DNA from: Heterocephalus glaber
Lineage: Eukaryota; Chordata; Mammalia; Rodentia; Bathyergidae
Assembly (NCBI RefSeq): GCF_000247695.1
Contig: NW_004624801.1
Span: 1 to 64,000, forward strand
Direction of reading: 5' to 3'
Length of the DNA: 64,000 nt
The position numbers and the translations under genes are program-made. The notes beneath the pieces are model-generated. The model ran no database searches. It saw nothing but the letters and a program-made list of their open reading frames with translations, and was not told the DNA's origin. Every line of letters begins with the position of its first letter. Position 1 is the first letter of the stretch. Below are positions 35,746-46,089 of this stretch, piece by piece.

Positions 35746-36329
35746 GTTTCAAAAATACACTCTGCCCTTCAACATCTAAAAATTAATGAAAAAATAACAA
35801 TTTTAACGTGGCAATACAGAGTCTCCTGCCAGTGCTTCCAGTATATCCTGCAATTGTTGGTGGTCACATTAGGAAGTGAACTCCTGCTTTCCCAAGCCCA
35901 GTCATCCTCAGAGGATACTGGCAGCAAATCACTGTAACCACAGGGAAAATAAGGCATAGGACAAAGGTAAAGACTAAGAGTGGAATTCATTTCCTATCAC
36001 TTTGTTTCATGCTGTGCTTTTCATCTGGGGCTTCCTTTCTTCTGAGCACTTGGTCACATGGACCAGCTTGGCATCAGAAACATCTAGGAAATTTCTAAAA
36101 TCCTTTGTTATGGCAAACAAAATTATAATGTTTCAGTAAGAGAAAATGTAATGCCATTTAAGATGTCTGACTAAATATTTTCTGGGGAAACTATTGATTT
36201 ACTAATGTGTCTTCCTTTGAAGCCTTACACTTTATTTTATCTTTGTTGTTTATATGTTCAAGTGAACACATTTACCCCACTTTTGACTACACTTTTAGGT
36301 AGTTAACAAAACCCTAAAGACTCCAGGGG
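35746..36329. other. No recognised feature
   Basis: AT-rich DNA; a 73-codon minus-strand frame (35769-35990) is not recognised. Confidence 0.4.
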
Positions 36330-36740
36330 TCCATTATTTCCCATTGTTTAACAAATGTTGTCGACAGTATTTTTCCAGGCCATTTTTCTATTTGATATCA
36401 AAGCCAGCATCATTAATCCAATGCTGAGGAAGTCTATCAAGGCTCTGCAGCTCCTAAGGCTATAAAAATGCTAATTATCAGTATAGACACCTTTCCTGCA
36501 TTGGAGATGCTAAAATCAGGAGCTCTATGCTTTGTTTTATTGAGCTACTGAGCAATTCTTCTGTTTTCAAGTCAAAAATCTATGTTCATCCTGCATTAAC
36601 TGTAATTTCAGAGACAAATAAGTGACATTAATTCTCAGTTATGCTTAAGCTTCTAATTATTTCCATTATTATAAATTCAAGTATTTATTATACTATATTG
36701 GCTTGCTGAATGCACTTGATATATATGCTCATTTGTAAAT
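36330..36740. promoter_or_regulatory. Candidate conserved non-coding block
   Basis: Repeat-free sequence dense in homeobox-type cores: 'cattaatcc' (OTX/PITX-like TAATCC), 'gctaattatcag', 'cattaattctcag' and 'ctaattatttcc'. No open frame and no repeat similarity. The regulatory reading is a guess from motif content in a gene desert. Confidence 0.2.
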
Positions 36741-36844
36741 AAGTTTCTCCTGAAATTATGTTGTGATAGAATAACTAATACTGACTATAATTCAAAATAA
36801 TAATGGCAAATAGGTAGTTGCATTTGTATGTGAGAATTGTTCTC

Positions 36845-37025
36845 CATGTTTTGCTGGTAATAACTTGCTATAATTTTGCAGTAATCCTATGAAGAGGTAA
36901 TATCTTCTCGATTTAATAGGTGAGAAAAACAGAGGCTTAGGAGGGTAAAATAAGCAGCCTAAGTCCTAGATCTGGAAATGAGGCAAGTGTGGGATTTCAA
37001 CACAAACTCTCCAATTCCTAAAGTT
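36845..37025 (+). repeat. MIR SINE
   Basis: 'gcagtaatcctatgaagaggtaatatcttctcgatttaataggtgagaaaaacagaggcttaggagg' matches the MIR core. Confidence 0.8.
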
Positions 37026-37089
37026 TGTATTTAATTAATATAATATACTTTCTTCCGGTCAAAAAAAAGTAAACTTAAAGAAATCTTAT

Positions 37090-37247
37090 ATATTTTTTTG
37101 TTTTATATCTTTACTTTATAGAGTTAAATTTTAATGTTATTCAACTATAATTTATATACAATTACGCATAATACACAATAACATACCCAAAAACATGTAT
37201 CCCCTGTAGATATTTAATTCTACTGCAAGTGTATATACCAGTGTAAT
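37090..37247 (-). repeat. L1M relic, part 1 (host of the nested cluster)
   Basis: 'caactataatttatatacaattacgc ... tatataccagtgtaat' is the reverse complement of an old L1 3' region. The L1 text resumes at 42454 ('taactaccatacagatcaaggtatagaatattt') and again at about 43719, so one L1 was split by two later LTR-element insertions. Confidence 0.75.
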
Positions 37248-37318
37248 TGATATAGGAATGATATTAAACCTTCAAATGACATAGGGAAAATATTATAACT
37301 CCTAACCCGTTACATGTC
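37248..37318 (-). repeat. 3' LTR remnant (U5 end only)
   Basis: About 70 bp ('tgatataggaatgat ... cccgttacatgtca') align with 41838-41908 of the full LTR, with roughly a dozen differences. Similarity stops sharply after 'atgtca', where gag-derived sequence begins. Confidence 0.8.
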
Positions 37319-37508
37319 ACTACCAAGGCTGCAACCATGTCTCTTTGTTTTCTTCCCTTGGTCTTGATTATAAAATACTGAGGAGGCAATTCTTAGTAAA
37401 GTATCAAGTGAGCTATCTGGAGAAAAGGCCGTTTTTTAAAATAGTTTTTTCCTAATATCTGAGGCTGATGGTGTAATAAACTTGTCTTTAAGAATAATCT
37501 GTTCTTCT

Positions 37509-38229
37509 CTCATAATTTTTCCTTTCCCTTCTTTCCCTTCTTTCCTTTCCCCTTCTCCCTCCCACTTCCCTTACCCCTTTGGACCTTTCCTTTCTACTTC
37601 AAATGATCAACTATTCATTTTAATCCTTATTTACACTTGCAGTTTCTCACACTAGAGAAACTATTCAGTATTTACATATGTGTATCTTATTTCTTTCACT
37701 TAAGAGTAGGGCCTAGGGCCAGGGATTTAGCTCAGTGGTTTCACCACCTGCTACACAAGCACAAGGACCCAAGTTCAATCCCCAGTACCAAAAGAAAAAC
37801 AAAAAACAGTAGGCCTCAATATGCATCCATTTACCTATAAATGTCTGTAGTTTGTTGTTCTTTATAGCTGAGTAGTACCTCATTTTATAAAAAAAACCAC
37901 ATCTTCTTTATCCAGTTTCCAGTTGATGGGCACTTGGACTGTTTCCAAGCTTTAGCTATTACAAACTGTGCTGCTATAAACATGGGTGCACATATATTGC
38001 TGTGGTATGATTCTTTTAATTCTTTTGGGAAGATACCCAGCAGAGGAATAGCTGGGTCAAATGGGACCTCTAGCCCTACAAAATCTATGTAAACAGGGAA
38101 GGGCACACAGGTAATGAGGAAAAAATAGGAACCAAGATACATCATGTACAGGTTCAAGCATCCAATGATAAATGTAAATGTATTGTCTACCTGAAATGTA
38201 CCAATAAAAGAATTTACGCAAAAAAAAAA
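37509..38229 (+). mobile_element. L1 insertion with 5' inversion, inside ERV gag
   Basis: Flanked by a 19-bp target-site duplication aagaataatctgYtcttct with one mismatch (37490-37508 and 38230-38248), at a TT/AAGA-type site. 37509 to about 38075 is minus-strand L1: the pyrimidine-rich 3'-UTR complement, then the ORF2 C-terminus, whose frame at 38075-37885 contains the DPAIPLLGI motif and the WIKKMW end. From about 38076 the plus-strand 3' UTR runs to 'accaataaaagaatttac' and an A13 tail. An ID SINE (37715-37807) inserted later into the inverted part. Confidence 0.92.
37715..37807 (+). mobile_element. ID-like SINE within inverted L1 segment
   Basis: 'gggccagggatttagctcagtggtttcacc ... aagttcaatccccagtacc' plus an A-rich tail. 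Flanked by the short imperfect duplication agtagggcct / agtaggcct. Confidence 0.9.
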
Positions 38230-38249
38230 AAGAATAATCTGCTCTTCTA

Positions 38250-38280
38250 TTGACTCAAAAACTAGGGATGTATGTTTCAT
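38250..38280 (-). other. Gag/L1 junction
   Basis: ERV sequence resumes immediately after the right-hand target-site duplication, confirming that the L1 landed in pre-existing gag. Confidence 0.7.
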
Positions 38281-40277
38281 CAGTTCCTCTTGTAAATGAT
38301 CTAAAAAGGCAAGGGGGTTCTCATCTTTCTCCTGATCAGTAGTTGACAGTTTAAAATAATTGAAGGGCTTAGTTCTTGTCCTTCTTAGACCTTCAAGAAT
38401 ACATGTCTGAAGATGTCTCCGCTTCTAATCTCTCTTCTGATTGGTAGGTCAGTAGGGATCTTGTGTAAGGGACTGCTTGGGCTCCAGTAGGAACCAGTTC
38501 CCATGGCTGCCTGCTTCTGGCATTTTAAAATTAGCTATGATATTCATCTCCAAATGTAATGGTAGCTTGTAATGCTGCTTGTCTCTCATGAGAAGTCAAT
38601 GTTTGATTTAAGAGCAGCATTGCATCTTTCCAGTCTAGTTCATAGATCTGAGTAAGTCCCCTAAAGACCTCAATATACTTATTAGGGTCATCTGAACACT
38701 TTCCCAGATCTTGTTTGATCTGTGTGAGGTCACTGACAGGAAAGGAAACATGGACATGAGTATGTCTGCATTTTACTTCCTGTAAGGGGTACTGTCTGTG
38801 GGGGGCTTGAACAAAATCAACTAAGGGTGAATATAATCCAGTAGATGCTTCAATTGTGGCTGGTTTGGAAGCCTCACCCTTAGACTCTGAAAGGGGAAGG
38901 GGGAGGGACCGCAGACTCCAAAGGGCAAGTGGGGTAAATCTTAGGCTAGGTAACAGTGGATGGGGCTTTGATCAAGGTTGCCTTGGAAACCTTGTTCTCA
39001 GGTTCAGTATTAATAGAAGAGGCTTGGATTAAAGTTGTCATGGAAACTCTGTGTTCAGGGTCCAGAAAGCAAGGGTGGGAAGCCTCAGACTCAGTGATAG
39101 TGGATGCCTTAAGGGTCAGAGGTATCTGGTTTTCCTGTGGCTTATATTTACAGTTTGAACACAAACAAGGACTATTTCTTAATGCAAAATCAAGTCTGAG
39201 CATAAGGTAATTCTGACCATGTTTCACTCTCTCTTACCGGATAATTCTAGTTGTGAAATAGCATTACAATCAACACTTCCCTCTGCATTCCACGCTAGGG
39301 AATAGGCAGCATATTCACAGGTGCAGAAAAATATAAACTGCTCTTCTTCAATATGTGAGGGTCAAACATTCTGCAGGTGGCAGCTGTCTGGAGGGTAAAA
39401 GATAGGTTGGGTTCACTAGCCACCTTTTACTGGCTCATGACCCTTTCTTCCCTGGGAACTCATATTTTAAATGCCAGCAGGTGTTTCTAAAAGCTCAAGC
39501 TACAATTGATTCCAGCTATAACAGTCATATTTAAAGAAGGAAGCATTCCTAACAAAACCAATAATCAAGAGAGCTAAACCACTGCTTTCTAATCCTCTGC
39601 AAGAAGTGGGGAAAACAGATCAAAGGGCAAATTATGGAGCACTTTTGAGCCTGCCAAAGAGATCTCTAGAGACAGAGTCAAGTAAAAGGCTCAGAGAAAT
39701 CCTGCCCTGGGCCCTAGGGCAAATAAGCCTCTAAGACATTTTGTGCTACCTACTCATATAGGCAATCTTTCTTAGCAGCAAGACAAGGCTAAGTTTTACT
39801 CAAAATGTATTTTAAAATGTCTATATTTCTGAAGCTCACGGGTTAAAACTGTATCCATTGCCTAGCAACCACAGTTCACAAGTTAGTAAAGGTACACTGA
39901 TCAATTTTCTGTGTGCACTTGAAAGAAGAGAAAGGTTGCCTAAAGCCTTTTTTCTTCTTTTAGTTAGCACATGTAAAGCACAAGTGTGAATTGCTAGTTG
40001 ATAACTGTTCTCTATGAAAGGAAAACAGTTGTGAGCTGCCTCAGGCTGAGACCTCCTGCAGAGAAGGGCGGGGAGGGGTAGAGGCTGGGTGGGTGGGGGG
40101 TGTTTAGTGATAAGGTGTTCTAAAGTTAACTCCCAGAGAGTTGGAATGAAAAAATACTTAGAGGTGGTTCTTAATTTAGACCTTTGTCCTAGCAAAGATT
40201 TGTTAGGATTCCTAGAGTTATTGTTTTATCTGTTTACCTCACTAGCAGAGAAAAGTCCAAACCTATAGCTCAACTCT

Positions 40278-40381
40278 CTCCCTCTCTCCTTCTCCCTCTC
40301 TCTCTCTGGTATGGGGATCAAACTCAGGACCTTGCACTTGCCAGGCAGGCACGGTGCCATTGACCTAAATCCCAGGCCCTG
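40278..40381 (-). mobile_element. ID-like SINE with pyrimidine tail
   Basis: Reverse-complement ID body ('ggtatggggatcaaactcagg ... tgacctaaatcccagg') flanked by a perfect 12-bp duplication tagctcaactct (40266-40277 and 40382-40393). Where a poly(T) tail is expected there is a (CT)n-rich tract (40278-40308), so the SINE tail is (AG)n-like. Confidence 0.92.
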
Positions 40382-40758
40382 TAGCTCAACTCTTAATGCA
40401 GGCTTAAGAGAGCACTCTACCGGTGTCATCTCTGGTCACCCTGGGACAAAGGATACCAGAAGATTGTTGAGAGAGTTGCCTCTCAACCCACTAAGGGGTG
40501 CAGATCGGGACAACAGGTAAGTGGAGAGTTTTCTACTGGTTGCCCAGTTGAGGTGTCAGGACCCAGCTCCCACTGAGCACCTTTGAGTATCTGCCAGAGA
40601 GCTGCCCTGTCCATGACGCCTCCATTGTCCCCCCAGTTTTCACTGGTTCCACGCAACCAGAGATTTGGTTGTGGGAAGGAATCCACCTGTCTGTCTGGTC
40701 AACAGTATGTTGACTTCAATGGAGATTGACCAGAAGGTGCTGGGGAAGGTTGTCCTCA

Positions 40759-40802
40759 GGGGCCTGGGATTTAGCTCAGTGGTTCTGCTGCCTGCCTTGC
40801 AA
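40759..40802 (+). mobile_element. ID-like SINE, 3'-truncated
   Basis: Only the first ~44 bp remain ('ggggcctgggatttagctcagtggttctg ... gccttgcaa'), including the A box. The B box and tail are missing, which points to a later deletion, not to the usual 5' truncation. Confidence 0.85.
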
Positions 40803-41837
40803 AGAGTGGCAGCTACTCTAATGATGTTTAACTAACTAGTAGAGTAAGCACTGTTTGTTTTAGCATTCTATAAGGGGACGGAAAAGCCTGAGCTGTCTTT
40901 ACCTAGGATGATTTCCTTGTCTTCAGGGTTAACAAACACTCATTTTCTACAGGCTCAACTGGAAGGTTCTTAGTTGTTGGATAGGAGGGAAGCTTCAGGG
41001 TTCCCTCCCTCTCTAATTTTACACGCCTTCAAAAAGTAAAGTACAGAGTGACAAGAAAAGATCAGATATGAGATTAGAAAAAAGAAGCCTTTTCTTCTCA
41101 TACTCACGGTGAGTTATTGAGACAGCTTGTCCATGAGTTGTCACTCTCAGCCTGCAAAAGGGAGAATGGGGAATTTCAAGAGCTCAGACTGGCTCCTCAC
41201 CAGTGGAAGATCAGACCAGAAAGGAAACTGAGGCAGAACAGGCTTGATATCCCCTCTAGAGTGTAGAAGGGGATTGGGGCCACTCTGTCCCAGTGAAACC
41301 TTCCCCCCCAAGTCTTAAGAACAGCCAAGAACTACTGTCTTTTAACTGGTGGTTGGAGTCCCATGATTTATTAATAGGTATGTATATTTGCTAAAGGTAA
41401 ACTAGATTTCATAAAAAGACCCCTTTTACAGCATTCATAAATTCACATTTTAGTTAGCATCAAAGTCTAGTAGGGAACACTCTAACATTACTTTTTCTTA
41501 GCACTGTCAAAAGTAAGATAACAAACCACAGTCAAATAGGTCAAGTAAAGAGCAATTAGTAAGTCCAAACGCCGCATATACAAAACAGGAATACAAGACT
41601 TTGCCCATCAAGTTAACATGTCTCTTCAAAGAAATATCATAATCTTTCCATGTTCTCAACTTAAATTTACCATCACTTTAACAGAAGCAATGTGTAAAAA
41701 AAGATAAGACACAAAACTTAAGGCATAAGGAATTAACAAACAAGGATGACAATTTTTTTGATTACCTAAATGAGGCACAACCTGGAATATATGAAACAAA
41801 AGCACTCTTTCCAACTATCTCAGTGGGACCCCCAAAA

Positions 41838-42453
41838 TGATACAGGAATGATATCAGACCTCCAAATGATGTAGGGGAAATATTATAACTCCCAAGCTGT
41901 TAGATGTCAATATGCTGAGTTTGTGTTCCCCAAAATTGAAGAATGAATTCTAAGAAACAGTGGGAATTAAGATTAGGAAATATTTATTGAGAGGAGAGAT
42001 TTTTAACTCCTCAGAGGAAAGAGAGGTCCCAAAGGGTTGCCGAGGACCACACTTCTCAGGGGGAAGTTTTATAAACCATAACCATGTGGGTGCAAATGGG
42101 TTAAAGCTATGATCAACCAACAAGGTTACAAGTATAGTCGCTTAGGTAATAGTAACCTAGTAAGAGAGCAAGTCACGTGACAAGTATACATGTACATGGA
42201 AAGGACAAAGAACTTTTCAGGAAGGTGACTGATGTCTATCTAGACTGTATTAGACCAGGTGTTACCACTTATCTCATCCCTTGGGCAAATATGGAGGCCT
42301 GGTCACTGCATCTTTATCTTGAGGCCTGGCCTCCACCTGATGTGCCTTTGGCCACAGTTGTAATATGTCTTTATCTTCTGCACTGACTCTCTCACGGGCC
42401 CTGCCCTATTTGACTGTCTATACTATTTCTACCTAACTTGGTTGGCTGTGATA
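41838..42453 (-). repeat. Class I ERV 5' LTR (LTR1)
   Basis: About 616 bp on the minus strand. TATAAAA (complement at 42067-42073) lies ~85 bp upstream of AATAAA (complement at 41983-41988), giving normal U3-R-U5 order. U5 ends '...TATCA' at 41838, followed by 'ttt' and a TGGGGGTCCC primer-binding region that weakly resembles the tRNA-Pro type. The 69-codon plus-strand frame at 42177-42386 is an LTR chance frame. Confidence 0.82.
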
Positions 42454-42606
42454 TAACTACCATACAGATCAAGGTATAGAATATTTATAGAATATTTATG
42501 CCACCCAAAATAGTTGCTTTGTGCCTCTAAGATATTACTTCCCACCCTTTACCCCGAGCAGTCATCAATTTTATTTTTATAGATTAATCTTGCCTGTTCT
42601 AGACAA
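42454..42606 (-). repeat. L1M relic, part 2
   Basis: 'accatacagatcaaggtatagaatatttatag ... atagattaatcttgcctgttctaga' continues the L1 interrupted at 37247. It is interrupted again at about 42607 by LTR2. Confidence 0.8.
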
Positions 42607-43718
42607 TGTATTTTAAAATTATATAGGTTGTAGGGAACAGGGAAAGGGGACGTTATCAGAACCTCTGCAGTAAGTCCTAGTCTCCTGCGAGCCTCGGCAG
42701 CACAAGGCGAATTACAGGAAAGGTACGAAAATGAGACTGAGAAGAAGCTGAGCTTTGGGCCTGATCAGTGCTGTTCTGGGCAGCAAAGATGAAAGCCCCC
42801 AGCTTACCGCACCTTTTATTCAGTACTCAGTACATCGGGAGAAACAGATGTAACAAATGACTTGCAGAGAGTTCAGTACAGCCTGTGTAAATAAGATGTA
42901 ACAATCCAAGAACAATGAGGTACTGAGTAGATATTTGTTTCTCGCAGGATGTTTTCAGCTCCCGGGATGTTTCTTGTCCTGGAGAATCGCAGCATCACCG
43001 GATCATGGAGGTGTCAGTTGTGACTGGAGGCCAAAATGGAATTATGTCTCGGAATTCCATAGCTGGTCTGTAGGCAGGAGAACTAGGCTAACCAAATGAT
43101 TTTACCCTAAAATTATGTAGCATTCCTCCCGACAATAGGTGGTTAAATTAAATAAAGTTAATATGCTGTCAAAGAGGCACTGGGCTCTCAAGGAAGAAGG
43201 CCAGGCCTCAAGATAAAAGATGCAATGCCCAGGCCTACATGCCTCCCTAAAGGATAAACGGTAACTTGGAATTACACTATAATTAGCACAGTCTAGTCAA
43301 GGAAGTCCAGATAGGCATCAGTTGCTCAGGTGGGTGGCTAGAACACCCAGACTCATCCATTCCCCAAAATGCCTTTGATCTTTTTTGTATCCTTGCTAAT
43401 CATTGCTACTAGACCTGCCTCCCTATTGAATCAATATTAGCTAGTAGATCTACTTGTAATCTTATGGATTGATTATAGTTCGACCATGTTCTACCCACAT
43501 TGTGACTCTGCTATATAAATTGCCCCTGACAAAGGACTTCATGGCAATCCACTTCCAGGACCCTTTTTGTCTCTAAAGGAGGAGATATCGCTCAATAAAC
43601 TTTCCCTACTCTTAACTGCCTTTGTCTTTTGGAATTCTTTCTTCAAATGGACTCAGAGACATGAACTTGGCACATCTGACATCTAACAGGTTGGGCATTA
43701 CATTTCTTCTATATCAAA
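42607..43718 (+). repeat. Second class I LTR (LTR2), solo, with nested ERVK LTR
   Basis: Plus-strand LTR related to LTR1: both contain 'ggccaggcctcaagataaa' followed by 'gatgca', and a shared 'gacatctaacag' near the U5 end. TATATAA at 43512-43518 and AATAAA at 43594-43599 have the same ~80-bp spacing. No internal sequence is attached. The borders (42607 and about 43718) are estimated from where L1 text stops and resumes. A class II LTR (42629-43134) sits near its left end. Confidence 0.7.
42629..43134 (-). repeat. Class II (ERVK/IAP-like) solo LTR
   Basis: 506 bp bounded by TG...CA (TGTAGGGAACAG at 42629; TCCTCCCGACA ending at 43134) with a perfect 6-bp target duplication ATAGGT (42623-42628 and 43135-43140). 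The length of the duplication is that of class II ERVs. On the minus strand it starts TGTCGGGAGG, similar to IAP-type LTRs, and AATAAA lies at complement 42815-42820. It contains many CpGs in an otherwise CpG-poor region, suggesting a recent insertion. There is no internal sequence, so it is a solo LTR. Confidence 0.9.
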
Positions 43719-44600
43719 TTTACATCATATACATTCTTGTTTGTGGCTCCTTTTGTACATCATAATGTTTTTGAGATCCATTCATGTACATGATACATTC
43801 ATGTACTAGTAGCTTGTTCCATATTTATTTTTGTCTAATATTCTACTCTGGATATCCTCAGTTTATATATTCTTATGTGGAGGGACATTTGAATTGTTCA
43901 AAAATATTCAACTATTGTTGATATCTGTTACAAAATTTGCTTTTACAAGTCTCTACAGATAATTGGTTTTCACTTCTCTACACATGGAATTGCAGTCATG
44001 ATAAATGTATGCACATCCATCTTTATAAAAACAGGCCATATTTATTTCTAAAGTGATTTTTACCTCTTTACACTTCTACTAAAATATGTTACAGTTTGTT
44101 TGCTCTGTATCCATGCCAACATTCAGTATTCTAATTTTAGCAGTTATATGTCTATGAAGAATCACTATTGTTTAAATTTGTAATTACCTAATGTCTAATG
44201 ATTGAGAATGTGTGCTTAATATTTATTCCTATATCTTTTGTGCAATATCTATTCTAAATATTTCCCTTTTTTTAAACATTGAGCTGTTTGTTCTCCTAGG
44301 GAATAATTTTTCAATATAAAATCTTTTTAAGAATATCCGCCTGTTATCTATCTTTTGTATTCTGTCTCTTTATTGATATGATGAGTATTATTTTATTCTG
44401 TAGCTGATTTGTTTTCTTCATATTGTCTTTTGAAGAGGGAACATTTTAAATTTAATGAAATTGTATTGATTTTTTTTTTCTTTTAGATTCATTCATTTTA
44501 TATCATTTTTAAAGAAATCTTTGTATGTAAGATTTAGGCTGCAGATTTTTCTGTATGTTTTCTTCCAGAAGGTTTATATTACTCTATATATTTTATAATA
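43719..44600 (-). repeat. L1M relic, part 3
   Basis: 'cataatgtttttgagatccattcatg', 'cttatgtggagggacatttgaattgttc' and the later 'ttatctatcttttgtattctg' series are the reverse complement of L1 ORF2 and the 3' region, continuing part 2. Confidence 0.8.
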
Positions 44601-44791
44601 CTTTATTATTTTATATAGAGTATCACCTTGGTTTAGCCTTCATAAGTATGGGGCATTCATAGATCTCCACTGAGTACACTAAGTGGCCAACATTTCTTTA
44701 TATTATTGGACAGCATGAAAATCTGGCCCACTTGGAGATCTTCAGAAATAATTATTCTTTTCCAAAGGCTTGCTTTTAAAATCTGACTTAT

Positions 44792-44896
44792 TGGGCCAGG
44801 GATTTATCTCAGTGGTTCCGGTGCCTGCCTCGCAAGTGCAAGGTCCTGAGTTCAATCCTTGGTACCAAGAAAAACAACAACAAAAAAAACCAAAAT
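44792..44896 (+). mobile_element. ID-like SINE, full length
   Basis: 'gggccagggatttatctcagtggttccgg ... gagttcaatccttggtaccaag' with a (CAA)n/A-rich tail. Flanked by a perfect 14-bp duplication aaatctgacttat (44778-44791 and near 44897-44910). Confidence 0.93.
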
Positions 44897-44910
44897 AAAA
44901 TCTGACTTAT

Positions 44911-46089
44911 GGAGTCTTACCCTGTGCCTGAGCAAGTTAGAGTTCAGCCAAAGACTTAAGAAGACTCAGATGTCAATTTCTAAAGCTACTTCTCTAAATA
45001 AGCTCCCTCTTCTCTGGAATGCAAGGTGACAGTCAATCTTGGTTGACTTGAGAGATGAGTGGGAAATTACTGGTGCTAGGTAGGTCTTGGAGCTGTGTAC
45101 TTGGGGAGTATACTTGGCACTTTGCCCTCCTGAGCTCTTCCTCTGCTTTCTACTTCCATGAATGAAGCAGTTTTTCTGCCATGCTCTTCCGTTATGTCAT
45201 ATAGTTTCTGCCTTGAAGCCAGTCAACAGTGGACTGAATTCTCTGGAACACTGTCCAAAATAATCCTCTTCTTTAAATTGAGGCTGTCAGATATTTTGCT
45301 GCAGCAACAGAAAGCTCACCAATGTGCTCAGTTACACAAATTCTAGCTGCCTTTTCTCTCTTGAGTCCTTATCTCTCTGTCTCTCTCTCCTTCCATGTCT
45401 TTCCAGTTGGTTGGGATCTCATGGTCTTCTCAGATATCCCTGCCATGTGCTGACTTTCAGTAAAGCCCTCTCCACAGAAAGCCAGGGTGATAAGAGATTG
45501 CACCTTATTTGTTTCTATTTTCATGGATACCATAGTCTTTCTCTCCCAGTTGCCCAATGTTTAAAGATTATTAAAAATATGTTTCTATTTTTCTAATTTT
45601 CTATGATGGGGGATAGTCCAGTGTCAGCTATTTTATAATGGATGAAAATCTAAATCTAAATCTAAATCTTAAAATGGATTTCTAAGCTTTTTTACTTGCC
45701 TAAATTGTTTTTCCTCTCTTCCTTAATTTTAAGATGAATTTGAAGGCAAGAAAAAGAGTTTTACTGAATTAAGATATTTAAAAAGCATGTTAAATTTTAA
45801 ATAGCTGATGATATATTCTAAACAGCATTTTATCTTTTTATAATAGTGTGAAGATGAAGTTGCTTTGTATAGTCTTTTAAAAATTAAAGATAAAGACTTA
45901 TGCAGAATGTATAGGTCATTTGGAAAAAATTGCAGATTTAATTTACTTCATAAAGCATTAATTATTAACAATCATTGCATTGTTTCTATCTTCTTTGAAT
46001 ATATATATATATATTTATTTATTTCTACCAAAAAGTGTATACATATTTCAGGAAAATAAAAACTTGCATAAATATTTTAATACCAATTT
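44911..46089. other. No recognised gene; minor simple repeats
   Basis: AT-rich DNA with a short (AAATCT)n patch (45645-45670) and an (AT)n run (about 45998-46014). Overlapping 62-90-codon frames at 45158-45596 on both strands are not recognised. Confidence 0.4.

Larger units (their letters stand above)
37325..39230 (-). pseudogene. Broken ERV gag
   Basis: Minus-strand reading gives class I (gammaretrovirus-like) Gag. 39227-38946 is an open, Ser/Thr/Pro-rich block with two related ~16-residue repeats. 38760-38570 carries the capsid core pattern typical of the HERV-H/F-like group. 37489-37325 holds the capsid C-terminal region. An L1 insertion (37509-38229) splits it, and there are several stops. 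Roughly half of the capsid region is still readable across frames. It is an ancient structural-gene remnant and is non-functional. I identified it from the recalled family pattern and cannot assign the exact group. Confidence 0.75.
39231..41837 (-). other. ERV leader / upstream internal region
   Basis: Between the gag start and the 5' LTR. No pol- or env-like pattern. Contains an ID SINE (40278-40381) and a 3'-truncated ID copy (40759-40802). The 119-codon frame at 39836-40195 and others are not recognised. The long leader probably includes unrecognised insertions. Confidence 0.5.
37248..42453 (-). mobile_element. Class I ERV with internal deletion, nested in L1M
   Basis: Minus-strand provirus remnant. 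Its 5' LTR lies at 41838-42453. It is followed (reading leftwards) by a TGGGGG-type primer-binding region near 41836, a leader, a broken gag (39230 to 37325) and only the last ~70 bp of a 3' LTR (37248-37318). That stub matches the U5 end of the 5' LTR with a common 'tgatayaggaatgatat' border. pol and env are missing. The probable 4-bp target duplication is taat (37244-37247) / taac (42454-42457). The L1 host sequence is continuous when the ERV is removed. It is defective. Confidence 0.85.

Noticed and set aside
39836..40195. 119-codon minus-strand frame in the ERV leader
   Set aside because: It does not match retroviral matrix, protease or envelope patterns; treated as chance within leader sequence.
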